Source: Polyangiaceae bacterium (GTDB taxonomy: Bacteria; Myxococcota_A; Polyangia; Polyangiales; Polyangiaceae). From it: 37,033 nucleotides of DNA. The stretch spans positions 1 through 37,033 of the forward strand of contig JAICQL010000058.1 of assembly GCA_025937895.1 (NCBI GenBank). The letters run 5' to 3'. The notes beneath the pieces are model-generated. The model was not told the origin of the DNA. It searched no databases and worked only from the letters and a program-made list of their open reading frames with translations. The translations under genes were made by a program, and so were the position numbers. How positions within the stretch are numbered: position 1 is the stretch's first letter; every line of letters begins with the position of its first letter. Of this stretch, positions 7,134 through 14,623 are shown piece after piece.

Positions 7134-7717
7134 GCGCCCTGCCCTGCCGCTCCTGACAGCTCGAGGAAATTCGCCAGCAGGCGCGAGCCATGTTCGGTCA
7201 GGAAAGACTCCGGATGAAACTGCACGCCCCAGAGCGGAAGGCGCACGTGTCCGATGGCCATGAGCTCCCCCTGCTCCGTCCACGCCAGCGCCTCGAACTG
7301 CTCGGGAGGCTGCGGCACGATCAGGGAGTGATAGCGCGCGGCGCGAAAGCCCGGGGGGATGCCGGCAAACAAGCCGCGCCCCTGGTGCTGGATGCGCGAG
7401 GTCTTGCCATGCACGGGCTGCGCGGCACGCACCGTCTCCGTGCCAAAGGCCTCGGCGATGCACTGATGGCCCAGGCATACGCCGAGCAGCGGAACCACGC
7501 CGGCGAGCGAGCGCGCGAGCTGCAGTGAGACCCCCGCGTCTCGCGGGCCGCGCGGGCCCGCCGAGAGCACCACGTAGTCGGGCGGGCTGGCGAGCACCTG
7601 TGCCAGGGTGATGCGATCGTTCTGGACGATGTGAACCTGGGGGCCCAGCACGGCGAACGCATGCGCCAGGTTGTGAGTGAAGGAGTCGTAGTTGTCGATC
7701 AGCAAGAGCGAGCGCAT
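7130..7717 (-). CDS. pabA: Aminodeoxychorismate synthase component II (glutamine amidotransferase)
   Basis: A 195-residue class I glutamine amidotransferase that supplies ammonia to PabB. It begins MRSLLLIDNYDSFTHNL, the TrpG/PabA opening. The nucleophile is C81 in LLGVCLGHQ and the other two catalytic residues are H168 and E170 in QFHPES. The oxyanion-region motif reads SAGPRGPRDAG instead of the common SPGPGTPxDAG. I favour the ATG at 7717, which has AGGAG about 12 nt upstream; a GTG at 7753 overlapping the epimerase stop (GTGA) would add 12 residues. Linkage to pabB marks it as PabA, though such glutaminases sometimes also serve tryptophan synthesis. Confidence 0.92.
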   Translation of the reverse strand: MRSLLLIDNYDSFTHNLAHAFAVLGPQVHIVQNDRITLAQVLASPPDYVVLSAGPRGPRDAGVSLQLARSLAGVVPLLGVCLGHQCIAEAFGTETVRAAQPVHGKTSRIQHQGRGLFAGIPPGFRAARYHSLIVPQPPEQFEALAWTEQGELMAIGHVRLPLWGVQFHPESFLTEHGSRLLANFLELSGAAGQGA

Positions 7718-7749
7718 CGCCCGCGAGCGCTCCTGCTGCGCCAGCGCGC

Positions 7750-9198
7750 TCACGGCGCCGGCGCGCGGCTCTCGGCAGCCCGCGCTACCGCGCCTTGCGG
7801 CCCCGACAGAAACTGATCGATCCAGTCCGAGGTGAAGAGCACGCCGCGCAGGGCGTGGTACTCGGCCTTCCACTCCTCACCCTTGTGATCGCCGCGCGGG
7901 CCGATCGAGCCATCCGGGTTGATGCCCCAGAACCACTCGCCATGCTGCGCGTCCAGCTGCTTGGTCTCGATCCAGGTCAAGGTGCGCTCCAGGCGATCGA
8001 GGTAGCTGGCGTCCTTGCTCAGGCGATACAGCGACCAGAGCCCGGCCAAGGCCTCGGCCTGCACCCACCAGACCTTCTCCAGCTTGGTTGGCGTGCCGCC
8101 AGGCGTGCCCTCCTCGAAGTAGCCGCCTTTGGCCGCGTCAAAGCCGCGCTCTGCAGAGTGCTTGCCGATGCCCAGAGCCACTTGCCGGACGGCCTCGTGA
8201 TCGCCGACCTCGCCCAGTGCCTCCAGCGCGTCCAGCAGCAGCCACGCCGTCTCCAGATCGTGGCCATAGCTGACGACGGGGCGATCATGCACGCGCCAGT
8301 CGCGGAAGAACTCTTTGTGGGCGTAGTTGGACGGCTGCACGATACGCGTGACGACGACCTTGATCAGCTCCTCGAGCCGGGCGCGCACCGCCTCATCTTT
8401 GCTCGCCCGATACAGCGCCGTGAATGCCTCCAGCAGGTGGATGTGGGTGTTCGTGTCTTTCTGCGCGCCCGGAGCGAGCCAGCCCGGATCCTGCCTCTGA
8501 TCGTAGCCCAGGTGCTCAGCGTCGTGAGCGCGGCCATCGATCGAGCGAAAGCACGCGAGCGCGTGCTCCTTCGCCTGCGACACCTCGAACACATCCGCGT
8601 ACGTGGCCAGCGCGAAGATCGCAAAGGCCTGCGCGTACAGCTGCTTCTTGCCGTCGACCACGGTCTGGCCGTCGCGGCTGACCTGGTAGACGAACTCACC
8701 ATCCTTCTCGTCCAGGAAGTGCTGGGTCAAGAAGCGATAGGTGTTGTCGGCGATGGCCTTGATCTCGGCTGACCTCTCGCGCCGCGCGTACCAGGTGCTG
8801 AAGGACCAGAGGTGGCGCGCTTGCTGGATGAGGCCCTTGTGCGCGTCTTGCCTGGGCTCACCCGTGCGCTCGTGGAAGCCGTGAAAGCCACCGTGCTTCG
8901 GGTCGGGGCCGTGGCTCTTCCAGAACTGCATGACGCCAGCGCCGAGGGCCTCCAGCCGCACCCGCAGCGTCCCGAGCCGATCCTCCAGCTTGCTCTCCGA
9001 CTCGCTGACGCCCGAGCCCGCTCGGCTGACGAACTGCACGGGTGCAGTGGGAGCGCGCCCGATGCTGGGCGGAGCCCAGCCGGAGCTCAGCTGGGTGGCG
9101 GGAGTCGCGCAGCTGAGCGCGAGACAGCAGGCGCCCAGGGCACGAAATGGCAAAGAAGCTGGCAGGAGACGGCGACGCACCGCGGCGAGCGTAGGCAT
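7750..9198 (-). CDS. AGE-family sugar epimerase/isomerase, likely exported lipoprotein
   Basis: A 482-residue protein of the N-acylglucosamine 2-epimerase / cellobiose 2-epimerase superfamily, an alpha/alpha barrel acting on the C2 of reducing sugars. Motifs that match the cellobiose-epimerase branch are THIHLLEAFTALYRA, SYGHDLETAWLLLDA, VWWVQAEALAGL and EYHALRG, which contain the conserved histidines. The first 30 residues look like a signal: basic MPTLAAVRRRLL, then a hydrophobic stretch with LGAC (C24) and LSC (C30), either of which might be lipidated. A disordered linker to about residue 70 follows. Family members are normally cytoplasmic, so an exported form is unusual. It sits between a VWA lipoprotein gene (45 bp upstream) and pabA. 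The true sugar substrate cannot be told from sequence. Confidence 0.85.
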   Translation of the reverse strand: MPTLAAVRRRLLPASLPFRALGACCLALSCATPATQLSSGWAPPSIGRAPTAPVQFVSRAGSGVSESESKLEDRLGTLRVRLEALGAGVMQFWKSHGPDPKHGGFHGFHERTGEPRQDAHKGLIQQARHLWSFSTWYARRERSAEIKAIADNTYRFLTQHFLDEKDGEFVYQVSRDGQTVVDGKKQLYAQAFAIFALATYADVFEVSQAKEHALACFRSIDGRAHDAEHLGYDQRQDPGWLAPGAQKDTNTHIHLLEAFTALYRASKDEAVRARLEELIKVVVTRIVQPSNYAHKEFFRDWRVHDRPVVSYGHDLETAWLLLDALEALGEVGDHEAVRQVALGIGKHSAERGFDAAKGGYFEEGTPGGTPTKLEKVWWVQAEALAGLWSLYRLSKDASYLDRLERTLTWIETKQLDAQHGEWFWGINPDGSIGPRGDHKGEEWKAEYHALRGVLFTSDWIDQFLSGPQGAVARAAESRAPAP

Positions 9199-9242
9199 GC
9201 GGCCCAGTGGTCGTCAAGCTGGGCCGCCCTGCCTGCGCCTGG

Positions 9243-11528
9243 TCAGAGCGCTGGCGCGCGCGCAAAGGAGCTGCCGGAGCAGCTGATCACGGTCAGCGCA
9301 TCCTGCTGCCCTTCCCCCACCAGCCGCACCACGTGCCGCTCGGTCGGGCGACAGTCTGCGACCAGCGCTGGATTGCCGATGTGCTGCTCTCCCTCGTCCG
9401 CCACGTAGCACCAGCCTTCCACCCCGGTAGGAGTATCGAGGTTTCGGCAGGCGTCGAGCGCAGCCGGCTCGACTACCTGCTCCACCTCGCACAGGCAGGC
9501 GCGCGTGCACTCGGGATCGTCTGCGCCGCAGGGAGTGCCAACGGAGCGCGCCAGGTTCTCGCGCACGTTGGTCTCCAGCAGCGCGCTTGGCCTGGTGCGC
9601 GCGCGAGCGGGATCACAGCTGCACGAGGCGCCGCCGGAGCGCACCTCCACCAGGGTGCAGGGCACCGTGCCGTCCGCCGCCACCGCCAGCGAGCGAGGCA
9701 GGCAGCTGCGCACCAGCTGCTCCTCCAGGCGCTCCAGAATGCTGGAGATGGCCGGGCGATAGCCGAAGTCAGGCAGCTGCCGGTCCTGCACGTTGCGGGC
9801 GCAGATCGACGCCACGATCGAGTTGGCGCCGAAGCCGCGCAGCACCTCCAGCTCGCGCAGGCCCGGGTAGGCCTTGGCCCAGTGTTGCACGGTGGATGGC
9901 GTTGCGCCGGGCACCGACTCGCACAGCGGCTTGTCCTCGGCGCCGGGCGCACAGTCGCAGTTGTCATCACCCGCGGCGCAGTCGCGCTGCTCGGGCAGCG
10001 GGAAGATGCAGGCGTATTGCAGATCCTCCGGAGTGCCCGGAGTGATCCAGTCCGTGGAGTACTCCCGGCCGTTGGGGCCGCCGGGGCGCACACCCGGGCG
10101 CGGCTCGGCCGACTCCTGCATCAGCGGGTTGCCTGGCGGCAGCGGCGGAGAAGCGCCGGGGTCGCCCAGGATGCTGGACCAGTCTGCGGGCCCGAGCTCG
10201 GCAGCGGTCTTGAAGCGCAGCACGTCGTCCGCGAGCGGGTTGCCCCGCCGATCGCGGTCGGCCGCGATGGCTTGCCAGGGCACTCCGACGATACCCGCCA
10301 GGTACACGCTCTCGGGGGTCCTGCCGCCTGCGAACAGCGGATTGTCCACCACGGCGCCCGGGCAGTCCCCGACATCCAGGCTCGGGTTGCTGGGGCAGAT
10401 GCGCAGCTCGCGCAGCGCGTTGACGTAGCGCTGTGTTGGATAGAGCGCGTCGACGCCGAAGCGGCGCTTCTGCTCGAAGCAGCGCAGGTTGGCCGAGTCC
10501 TGCTCGCGCGGCAGGCGCTTGTCTGCCGGGCAGGTGCTCTGCGCCCACTCACAGCCCGCCGGTGGAGACACGGCTCCGCAGCTGTAGCAGCAGGGATCCG
10601 CCGGGTTGTCCGCGCAGACCGCTGTGGGGGCGTACATGGCGAAGGTCTCTGTCGCCATCAGCCAGGACTGCCCGATGGTACGGAAGGAGCAGTCGTTCTC
10701 GTCGGTGAGCGATACGATGGCCAGGAGCGAGTCGGGGCGCAGGAACGCCTGGCGCTGCGCCAGCAGTGTCTCATCGAGCAGCGGCTGGCCGTCAGAGCCG
10801 CGGCGCGGCACGGTGCACTCCAGGCTGCTGCCCGGCTGGCAGGGCTGCTTGTCATAGGCCGCGTACGGCGCCGGGTCGATCAAGAAGCGGTACCAGGCCT
10901 CGAGGCTCGCCTCGTAGCCGCAGCCTGCTTCCTTCACGCTGCGCACCAGCGCGCGAAAGTCGCGCTGGAACTCCGCCGGATCGCTCGACGCGTCCCAGCT
11001 GAGGAAGCCCCACTGGTTGGTGCCTGCGCCGCGACCGCGCTGCAGTGAGCCGACCAGGTGCGCGTTGTCCTGCTTGTCGCCGCCGATGCAGCTCTCCGCC
11101 GCACCGGCAGCGCCGAGGCTGGAGGTGATGATGCCCACGTGAATGTCGGTCACGGCCCGAAACTGGCGGCGCTGCCCGTCAGGACAGCGCTGGCCCGGCG
11201 GTGCCGCGGGATGCTGCACGCCCTGGGCGTCGACGCACACAGGGTTCGCCAGGCGATCGACCAGATCGGGCACTGCCGTCTCCAGGATCAGCTGCTTGTC
11301 GCTCATCGATCCGGAGTTGTCGATCATGAACAGGAGATCGATGCGATCGATGGAGTCGCGGTTGACGCTGGCCGTGAAGACGTTGTTGGTGATGGGCTCC
11401 GGAGAGCCGATGGGTCTATCGAGGCAGCCGAACGCGAGCCAGCACAGCGCCACCGAGAGCGAGCCCGGTAGCCTGTGCGCAGCCCGGCTCCAGCGCCCCG
11501 TGCGCGGGACGTTGATGCGAGCAAACAC
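9243..11528 (-). CDS. Cysteine-rich VWA-domain lipoprotein
   Basis: A 761-residue protein with an N-terminal signal ending in WLAFGC (C35), which suggests lipidation. A von Willebrand factor A domain starts near residue 60: DLLFMIDNSGSMSD holds the DxSxS metal site (residues 70-74), and VSLTDENDCSF supplies the later acidic residue. The rest is rich in Cys pairs (for example CCYSCG, CDCAPG, CSCDPA, CLCEVE), which fits a disulphide-bonded outer-surface protein. The start is GTG at 11528. Proteins of this kind, with VWA plus many cysteines, are frequent in myxobacterial genomes; functions are mostly unknown and I assign none. It is 56 bp downstream of the paired lipoprotein genes and 45 bp upstream of the epimerase. 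Confidence 0.85.
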   Translation of the reverse strand: MFARINVPRTGRWSRAAHRLPGSLSVALCWLAFGCLDRPIGSPEPITNNVFTASVNRDSIDRIDLLFMIDNSGSMSDKQLILETAVPDLVDRLANPVCVDAQGVQHPAAPPGQRCPDGQRRQFRAVTDIHVGIITSSLGAAGAAESCIGGDKQDNAHLVGSLQRGRGAGTNQWGFLSWDASSDPAEFQRDFRALVRSVKEAGCGYEASLEAWYRFLIDPAPYAAYDKQPCQPGSSLECTVPRRGSDGQPLLDETLLAQRQAFLRPDSLLAIVSLTDENDCSFRTIGQSWLMATETFAMYAPTAVCADNPADPCCYSCGAVSPPAGCEWAQSTCPADKRLPREQDSANLRCFEQKRRFGVDALYPTQRYVNALRELRICPSNPSLDVGDCPGAVVDNPLFAGGRTPESVYLAGIVGVPWQAIAADRDRRGNPLADDVLRFKTAAELGPADWSSILGDPGASPPLPPGNPLMQESAEPRPGVRPGGPNGREYSTDWITPGTPEDLQYACIFPLPEQRDCAAGDDNCDCAPGAEDKPLCESVPGATPSTVQHWAKAYPGLRELEVLRGFGANSIVASICARNVQDRQLPDFGYRPAISSILERLEEQLVRSCLPRSLAVAADGTVPCTLVEVRSGGASCSCDPARARTRPSALLETNVRENLARSVGTPCGADDPECTRACLCEVEQVVEPAALDACRNLDTPTGVEGWCYVADEGEQHIGNPALVADCRPTERHVVRLVGEGQQDALTVISCSGSSFARAPAL

Positions 11529-11584
11529 GCCCTTCGTGTCGCGCTCGCGCCGGATCCGTCAGCGCAAAGTGGCGCCGCGCGCCG

Positions 11585-12385
11585 CTACTCGCTGCGCTGG
11601 AAGAGCAGGCCCTGCGCGCGGTCCGCGCTGAACCACAGCGCGCCCTCGAGGCTGTCCGGCGCCACCAGCCGCACATGCGCCGGCTGCGCGCGTGCGCGCG
11701 CTCGACAGCCCTGCGCGCTGCACGTGCACACGCCGCGCTCCACCGTGGCCAGGCGCTCACAGGCGATGTCCTGCCACTCGCCGGCGCGGCGCACCGCGCA
11801 GCTCTCGCCCCAGCGTGCCTCGTCGTACCCGGGCTCGACGTCGTAGCGCGGCTCACAGCCAGGTGACTGGATCAGGCTGGGCACCTGCTGCTCGCACCAC
11901 TCGCGCCAGGGCTCGTCCGGGTACAGGGCAAAGCCGAGGGCGCTGCCGTGCGAGCGCACCTCCACCAGGCGATAGTCAAAGCCCGCGACAAACCCGGCGG
12001 CGCTCGCGCAGCTCTCCACCGAGCTGGCGCACAGGTAGCCCGCGCGTGGATCGAGCAGCGCCGGCACGTCGGCCCCGCTCTCGAAGCGCAGGGTGGCGGC
12101 GCCGCTGGCGAGCCGCAGCGCGATCAGCGGTGACGGGAAGGAGTCGGCTTCGCCCCCCCGCAAGGTGGCGAGCCAGCTGCCCAGGTGCTGCGGTGCGAGC
12201 GCTGGCGGCGCGCTCAGCGCGGCAATCCCCTCCGGCACTGGGCTCGCGCAGCTCGTGCCGACGCCTGCATCGGCGGCCGCTCCCGCGTCGGCGCCCGCGT
12301 TGTCCCGATCACCGATGACCCAGCGCTCACCCCCGCAGCCGAGGAGCAACGCCAGCAGCAGCGTGGACGGCGCTCGCTGGCTCAT
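11585..12385 (-). CDS. Lipoprotein of unknown function, paralogue A of a tandem pair
   Basis: A 266-residue lipoprotein: signal MSQRAPSTLLLALLLGC with the lipobox cysteine at C17, then an Asp/Ala/Gly-rich linker and a cysteine-containing domain. The ATG at 12385 overlaps the TGA of the upstream gene by 4 bp (ATGA), which fixes the start. Its domain shares several blocks with the next gene upstream: a HLGSWLATL segment against HVGLWRGLV, the PWREWC block against PWREHC, and the exact octapeptide-like CTCSAQGC against CRCSAQGC. I do not recognise the family. It is the last gene of the overlapping sigma-factor cassette and probably sits in the envelope. Confidence 0.82.
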   Translation of the reverse strand: MSQRAPSTLLLALLLGCGGERWVIGDRDNAGADAGAAADAGVGTSCASPVPEGIAALSAPPALAPQHLGSWLATLRGGEADSFPSPLIALRLASGAATLRFESGADVPALLDPRAGYLCASSVESCASAAGFVAGFDYRLVEVRSHGSALGFALYPDEPWREWCEQQVPSLIQSPGCEPRYDVEPGYDEARWGESCAVRRAGEWQDIACERLATVERGVCTCSAQGCRARARAQPAHVRLVAPDSLEGALWFSADRAQGLLFQRSE

Positions 12386-13173
12386 TGCCGCACGAGCTCC
12401 AGACCTGCCAGCGGCTCCACGCTGCTCGGGTCGCCCTCCGTGTAGCTCAGCCCACCGCGCAGCGCGCGTGCGTCGCGCGACAGCGACAGCGAGACCAGCA
12501 TCACCCCGGGCGAGATGTCGCAACCCTGCGCGCTGCAGCGACACGGTGCGGCGGCCAGCTCCGGCGACGAGCTATTGCAATGCTCGCGCCAGGGCGAGGC
12601 CACGAGCAGGGTGAAGGTCACCCGCGGATCCTGGCTGCGATCGCTCTCGGGAGCGCCGCTCATGCTCAGCCCGTCGAGCGTGTAGCGATGATCGAGCGCG
12701 ACGCCGCGCAGCGCGCTCGCCGCCACGAGTGCTTCGCCTGCAGCGCAAGCGGTCCCCGCATCGTCGAGGCGTGCGCTCTCCCCTGCCGAGCCGGCATCTG
12801 CGACGCTCGCTACGCCGGCGTCTCCGGCGCAGCCCAGCCCCGGCGCCGCATCACGAGCGAACAGCAACGTGCCCGTACCCTGCGGCTCGATCTCCAGCAG
12901 CACCTCACCGCTGGGCAGAGCAAGCAGCCCAGCCAGCCCTTGCCCCGCGCCAGGGTCCGGCGTGACCAGCCCGCGCCAGAGGCCCACGTGGCGCGTCGGC
13001 CAGCACTCGTCGTCGCCCACGCGAGCCGCCGCCGGGTCAGGGCAACGCGGCTGCGGAGCCCTACTCTGCTCGTCCACGCTGCCGCTCGTGGCGCTCTCGC
13101 CGACGACCAGCGCCCTGGAGTCACACGCCACCAGCAGCCACGCGAGCAGCGCCGCCGAGCCCCGCCCTGTCAC
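12382..13173 (-). CDS. Lipoprotein of unknown function, paralogue B of a tandem pair
   Basis: A 263-residue lipoprotein. The start is GTG at 13173, overlapping the TGA of the putative anti-sigma gene (GTGA); this gives a compact signal VTGRGSAALLAWLLVAC with C17 as the lipidated residue, followed by Asp at +2, a residue that retains lipoproteins in the inner membrane in E. coli. A longer in-frame start would place charged sequence before the signal and is less likely. It shares PWRE-x-C and C-x-CSAQGC with the downstream gene. An Asp/Ala/Gly-rich insert near residues 125-160 (GDAGVASVADAGSAG) is low complexity. The function is unknown. Confidence 0.82.
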   Translation of the reverse strand: MTGRGSAALLAWLLVACDSRALVVGESATSGSVDEQSRAPQPRCPDPAAARVGDDECWPTRHVGLWRGLVTPDPGAGQGLAGLLALPSGEVLLEIEPQGTGTLLFARDAAPGLGCAGDAGVASVADAGSAGESARLDDAGTACAAGEALVAASALRGVALDHRYTLDGLSMSGAPESDRSQDPRVTFTLLVASPWREHCNSSSPELAAAPCRCSAQGCDISPGVMLVSLSLSRDARALRGGLSYTEGDPSSVEPLAGLELVRQ

Positions 13174-13913
13174 TGCCTTCCAGCGCACGAGCGGCGCACG
13201 CGCTCGGCGTACACCGAGCGCGGATGCTCCGCCAGAAATTGCTGCCCCTGCGCGCGGGCCTCGTCCGTGCGCTGCAGCTGGCACAGGCTGAGGATGCGGG
13301 TGGCCTCGCGCTCCTCCATCAGCACGCCGTCAGGGAAGCGCTCGTCGAGCGACTCCACGATGCCGAGCGCGAGCCGCCCGTCTTCACGGTTCAGGGCCCG
13401 GCGAGCGCGCTGCAACAGCGCCAGCTCCTGAGCGAGCGTAGACCGCTCCTGCTCAGCCACCGAGCGCCGCCCGCGTGGCGGTGCCTCACGGCGAGCCTGC
13501 GGCCGCTCGACGCGCACGGCCTCCTCCGACGCGCTCTCGGCGCTGGGCGCCGCCAGCTCGGACCTGGCCGGCGGCGGCTCGGCGGGCGCCGGCGCTGCCA
13601 GCGGCGAGCTCACCGGCGCCTCGAGCGCAGGCTCACCCGCAGCTGCTGCCGGAACCTGGGGACCGGAGAGCAGACCGAGCACCTGGCTACCCCCAAAGCC
13701 GAGCAACGCGCCCAGCGCAAAGCCGAGCGCTGCGCCGCCACGCCAGGAGCGGGCGAAGCTGCGCAGGCTGGGGCGCCGCGCCGGTGCAGGCTGAAACCAG
13801 GCCTCGTTGCCGAGCAGCAACGTCTGTACCCGCATGCGATCACTTGCGGACGGCGCCAGCTGCCGCCGCGCGCCCTCCAGCATCGCCCGCTCGAGCTCGT
13901 CCACGCGACTCAT
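13170..13913 (-). CDS. Membrane-anchored putative anti-sigma factor with TPR-like periplasmic domain
   Basis: A 247-residue protein: a cytoplasmic N-terminus of about 57 residues with two helices (MSRVDELERAMLEGARRQL), one membrane helix near 58-82 (GGAALGFALGALLGFGGSQVLGLL), a Pro/Ala-rich linker to about 150, and a helical C-terminal domain (ALLQRARRALNREDGRLALG, then LDERFPDG, then EAARAQG-like repeats and FLAEHPRSVYAERVRRSC) that looks like TPR or the outer-membrane-assembly YbgF type. Its ATG overlaps the sigma gene's TGA (ATGA). Position right after an ECF sigma gene and the topology support an anti-sigma role. I see no HxxxCxxC zinc motif, so it is not a typical ZAS anti-sigma. Confidence 0.75.
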   Translation of the reverse strand: MSRVDELERAMLEGARRQLAPSASDRMRVQTLLLGNEAWFQPAPARRPSLRSFARSWRGGAALGFALGALLGFGGSQVLGLLSGPQVPAAAAGEPALEAPVSSPLAAPAPAEPPPARSELAAPSAESASEEAVRVERPQARREAPPRGRRSVAEQERSTLAQELALLQRARRALNREDGRLALGIVESLDERFPDGVLMEEREATRILSLCQLQRTDEARAQGQQFLAEHPRSVYAERVRRSCAGRQ

Positions 13914-14623
13914 CGCCGGGCCTCCCGCGAGCCAGCGCGTCCTGGTGCAAGGGCGGGCGCCCGCTCTGCGGCGGCGCCCTCTTTCACCGTCCCCTCGTTC
14001 GCAGCCCCGTCTTTCGCGGCCTCCTCCTTGGCGGCCACGCGCTCCAGGGCGGCACGAAAGTCGGCGCGCACCAGGCGCAGCCGCGAGTACACCGTGTTGA
14101 GCTTCACGTTGAGGATCTCTGCCACCTCCGGCGCGCTCAGCTCCTCCAGCACGCACAGCACGAACACGTCGCGCTTGTCTGCAGAGACCGTCTCCAGGAA
14201 TTGCATCACGAATTTGCCGGCTCGCGCCTGAGCCAGCTCTTCCCCCGGATCCGGCAGCTCCGCGAGCGGCTCCTCCAGCAGTGGATCACAGCGCAGGCGC
14301 TGCACCCGGCGGCGATGATTCTGGGCGGTGCGGTAGGTGATGGCATAGATCCAGGTGCGCAGAGAGGAGCGACCCTCGAACTCGGCGAGCCGCCGGTGCA
14401 CGGTGAGGAAGACGTCCTGCACGGCGTCGTCGATGGCCGCGTCCGGTACACCGAGCGAGCGAGCGACGCGCCAGACGAAGTCAAAGTGAGTGCGAAACAG
14501 CGTGGCGAGGTCGGGCAACGGCGCAGCGCCCTCCGGCCAGGAGGCCCGGTCAGCGCCAGATGCCTGGACGCCCGGAGCAGCCTGCGGAAGCCAGTGCGAA
14601 GTGACCACTCGCCTGGGTGTCAC
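13910..14623 (-). CDS. ECF-type RNA polymerase sigma factor
   Basis: About 237 residues. Region 2 is clear (DLATLFRTHFDFVWRVARSLG, then IDDAVQDVFLTVHRRLAEFEG, then SSLRTWIYAITYRTAQNHRR) and so is region 4 (FLETVSADKRDVFVLCVLEEL, then SAPEVAEILNVKLNTVYSRLRLVRADF, a helix-turn-helix for the -35 element). There is no region 3, which makes it an ECF sigma. The C-terminus has an extra tail of Ala/Glu/Lys repeats (AAKEEAAKDGAANEGTVKEG). The start is GTG at 14623, overlapping the barrel-protein TGA (GTGA) and preceded by GGGGGAG; an ATG at 14635 is an alternative. It should direct transcription of envelope genes, probably including its own cassette; its target promoters are not known. Confidence 0.92.
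   Translation of the reverse strand: MTPRRVVTSHWLPQAAPGVQASGADRASWPEGAAPLPDLATLFRTHFDFVWRVARSLGVPDAAIDDAVQDVFLTVHRRLAEFEGRSSLRTWIYAITYRTAQNHRRRVQRLRCDPLLEEPLAELPDPGEELAQARAGKFVMQFLETVSADKRDVFVLCVLEELSAPEVAEILNVKLNTVYSRLRLVRADFRAALERVAAKEEAAKDGAANEGTVKEGAAAERAPALAPGRAGSREARR

Noticed and set aside
5841..7478. Longer pabB starting inside pabA
   Set aside because: The extra 115 codons have no similarity to the family and overlap the conserved pabA glutaminase frame; the GTGA junction at 7133 is typical of this genome.
5841..7717. Reading the pair as anthranilate synthase (trpE/trpG)
   Set aside because: The lysine in PIKGT is the PabB residue, and no other trp gene is nearby.
9207..11048. 613-codon plus-strand frame opposite the VWA lipoprotein gene
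   Set aside because: The minus-strand frame has a signal, VWA metal site and ordered cysteines; the plus-strand one has none.
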